NCBI GenBank assembly: GCA_034359265.1
Contig: CP136891.1
Span: 85,268,001 to 85,332,000, forward strand
Length of the DNA stretch: 64,000 nt
Reading direction: 5' to 3'
DNA from: Canna indica
Taxonomy: Eukaryota > Streptophyta > Magnoliopsida > Zingiberales > Cannaceae
The position numbers and the translations under genes are program-made. This document shows, in pieces, positions 63,212 to 64,000 of this stretch. The notes below the pieces were generated by a model. The model was not told the origin of the DNA, ran no database searches, and worked only from the letters and a program-made list of their open reading frames with translations. Numbering within the stretch: position 1 is the stretch's first letter; the number at the start of each line of letters is the position of its first letter.

Positions 63212-64000
63212 ATTAAGGTCCTACTTCTTTTCCCTTTCTGCTTAAAAACTTGAATTTATCTCCTCTAGATAAACATGATAATCGCCGCACATAATGATCA
63301 TTTTGCCTCTAATTCTTGATTTATTTGCAATGACCCACAGGTTCTTGTCCATGTATTTGATGACCCAGAAATGAGCTTCAAATTTTGTGGACCCAGCATC
63401 AAGCAAAGAAAAGCAGGTGCTTATTCTTTATTTGGATCACCAAGATATCTTTATAAATTATTGAACATCTTTTTCTCCCATTATAGTTTGTCAAATATTG
63501 TTTTTTAAACAAAAAGTTGATTTCCATTATGATCTGTTTGTATTTAGATTCCTTAACTCTATAATCTGATTCTATGTTTTCCATGGATTGGCAGCAGCTA
63601 CAGAGAACACCAACCTCTTATAAACTTAATTCAAGGTAATAATTGTTTGACCCTAATTTCCAATTGAACTCATTGTTAAACTAGTAGAACTTAAATATTG
63701 TCTCTTCTCTTATTTTATTCTCTATTCTTTTTTGATCTCCATGTGGTCATATCTCCATGATCCAGTCTTTCTTCTCAATAGTGTGCATTTTCTGCTTGTA
63801 TGACTGTAGGAAAATCAGTACTGTTGCTGAACAACCAGTGAAGAGACAAGTTCCAGACCTGTTCAGTTCTACTCCAGAATTATATTTGGTTACTAACAAC
63901 ACAACAACTCTAGCCCCTTATTTCTTTATTAAAAAGCAAGAACTCTCACAGTCAAGTCATTTAGTTGATAAAGGAAGATGCCCAAATAAAAAGGAGCCCA
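63212..64000 (+). other. 3' flank of the 5-phosphatase gene
   Basis: AT-rich sequence following the stop codon, probably 3' UTR and flank. Short phrases such as tgatgacccagaaatgagc next to possible splice sites hint at a spliced 3' UTR. No new coding region is supported before the window ends. Confidence 0.4.

Overview
The window is nuclear DNA of a flowering plant. It holds five multi-exon protein genes with plant-specific domain architectures, separated by AT-rich introns and intergenic DNA littered with small transposons (hAT-, Tourist- and Mutator-type MITEs, a miniature LTR element, LINE and SINE remnants). A non-grass monocot is a guess based only on the look of the repeats; the sequence does not settle it.

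Layout: (1) 137-12505, plus strand: the C-terminal ~610 codons of plant tRNA ligase RNL (kinase and cyclic phosphodiesterase domains); the 5' half lies upstream of the window. (2) 14024-27100, plus: a TruD/PUS7-type pseudouridine synthase in 20 exons, including one U12-type AT-AC intron and one GC-AG intron. (3) 29057-35340, minus: a NETWORKED 1 (NET1)-type actin-binding coiled-coil protein of about 1906 aa, convergent with gene 2. (4) 44922-47772, plus: a Raf-like protein kinase of the CBC1/CBC2 type. (5) 60061-63211, plus: a type I inositol polyphosphate 5-phosphatase. The gene-free blocks are 36.2-43.7 kb and 47.8-59 kb.

The first two genes are head to tail and both act on RNA (tRNA/mRNA ligation and pseudouridylation). 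Their introns carry five copies of one non-autonomous hAT family with palindromic CCGGGCGGTAT-type ends and a long central hairpin; four have perfect 8-bp target duplications. None was seen in the other 37 kb. Genes 3 to 5 belong to actin-membrane linkage, signalling and phosphoinositide turnover. There is no operon-like linkage among them.

Nothing here is a wholly new system. The best second-look items are the AT-AC minor-spliceosome intron in the PUS7-type gene, the intron-resident hairpin hAT family, a ~300-bp LTR element with ~84-bp LTRs, a tandem triplication in NET1, and an in-frame upstream AUG that could give the pseudouridine synthase an organelle-targeting leader. All exon boundaries were read by eye from splice consensus, reading frame and family conservation, without transcript data.
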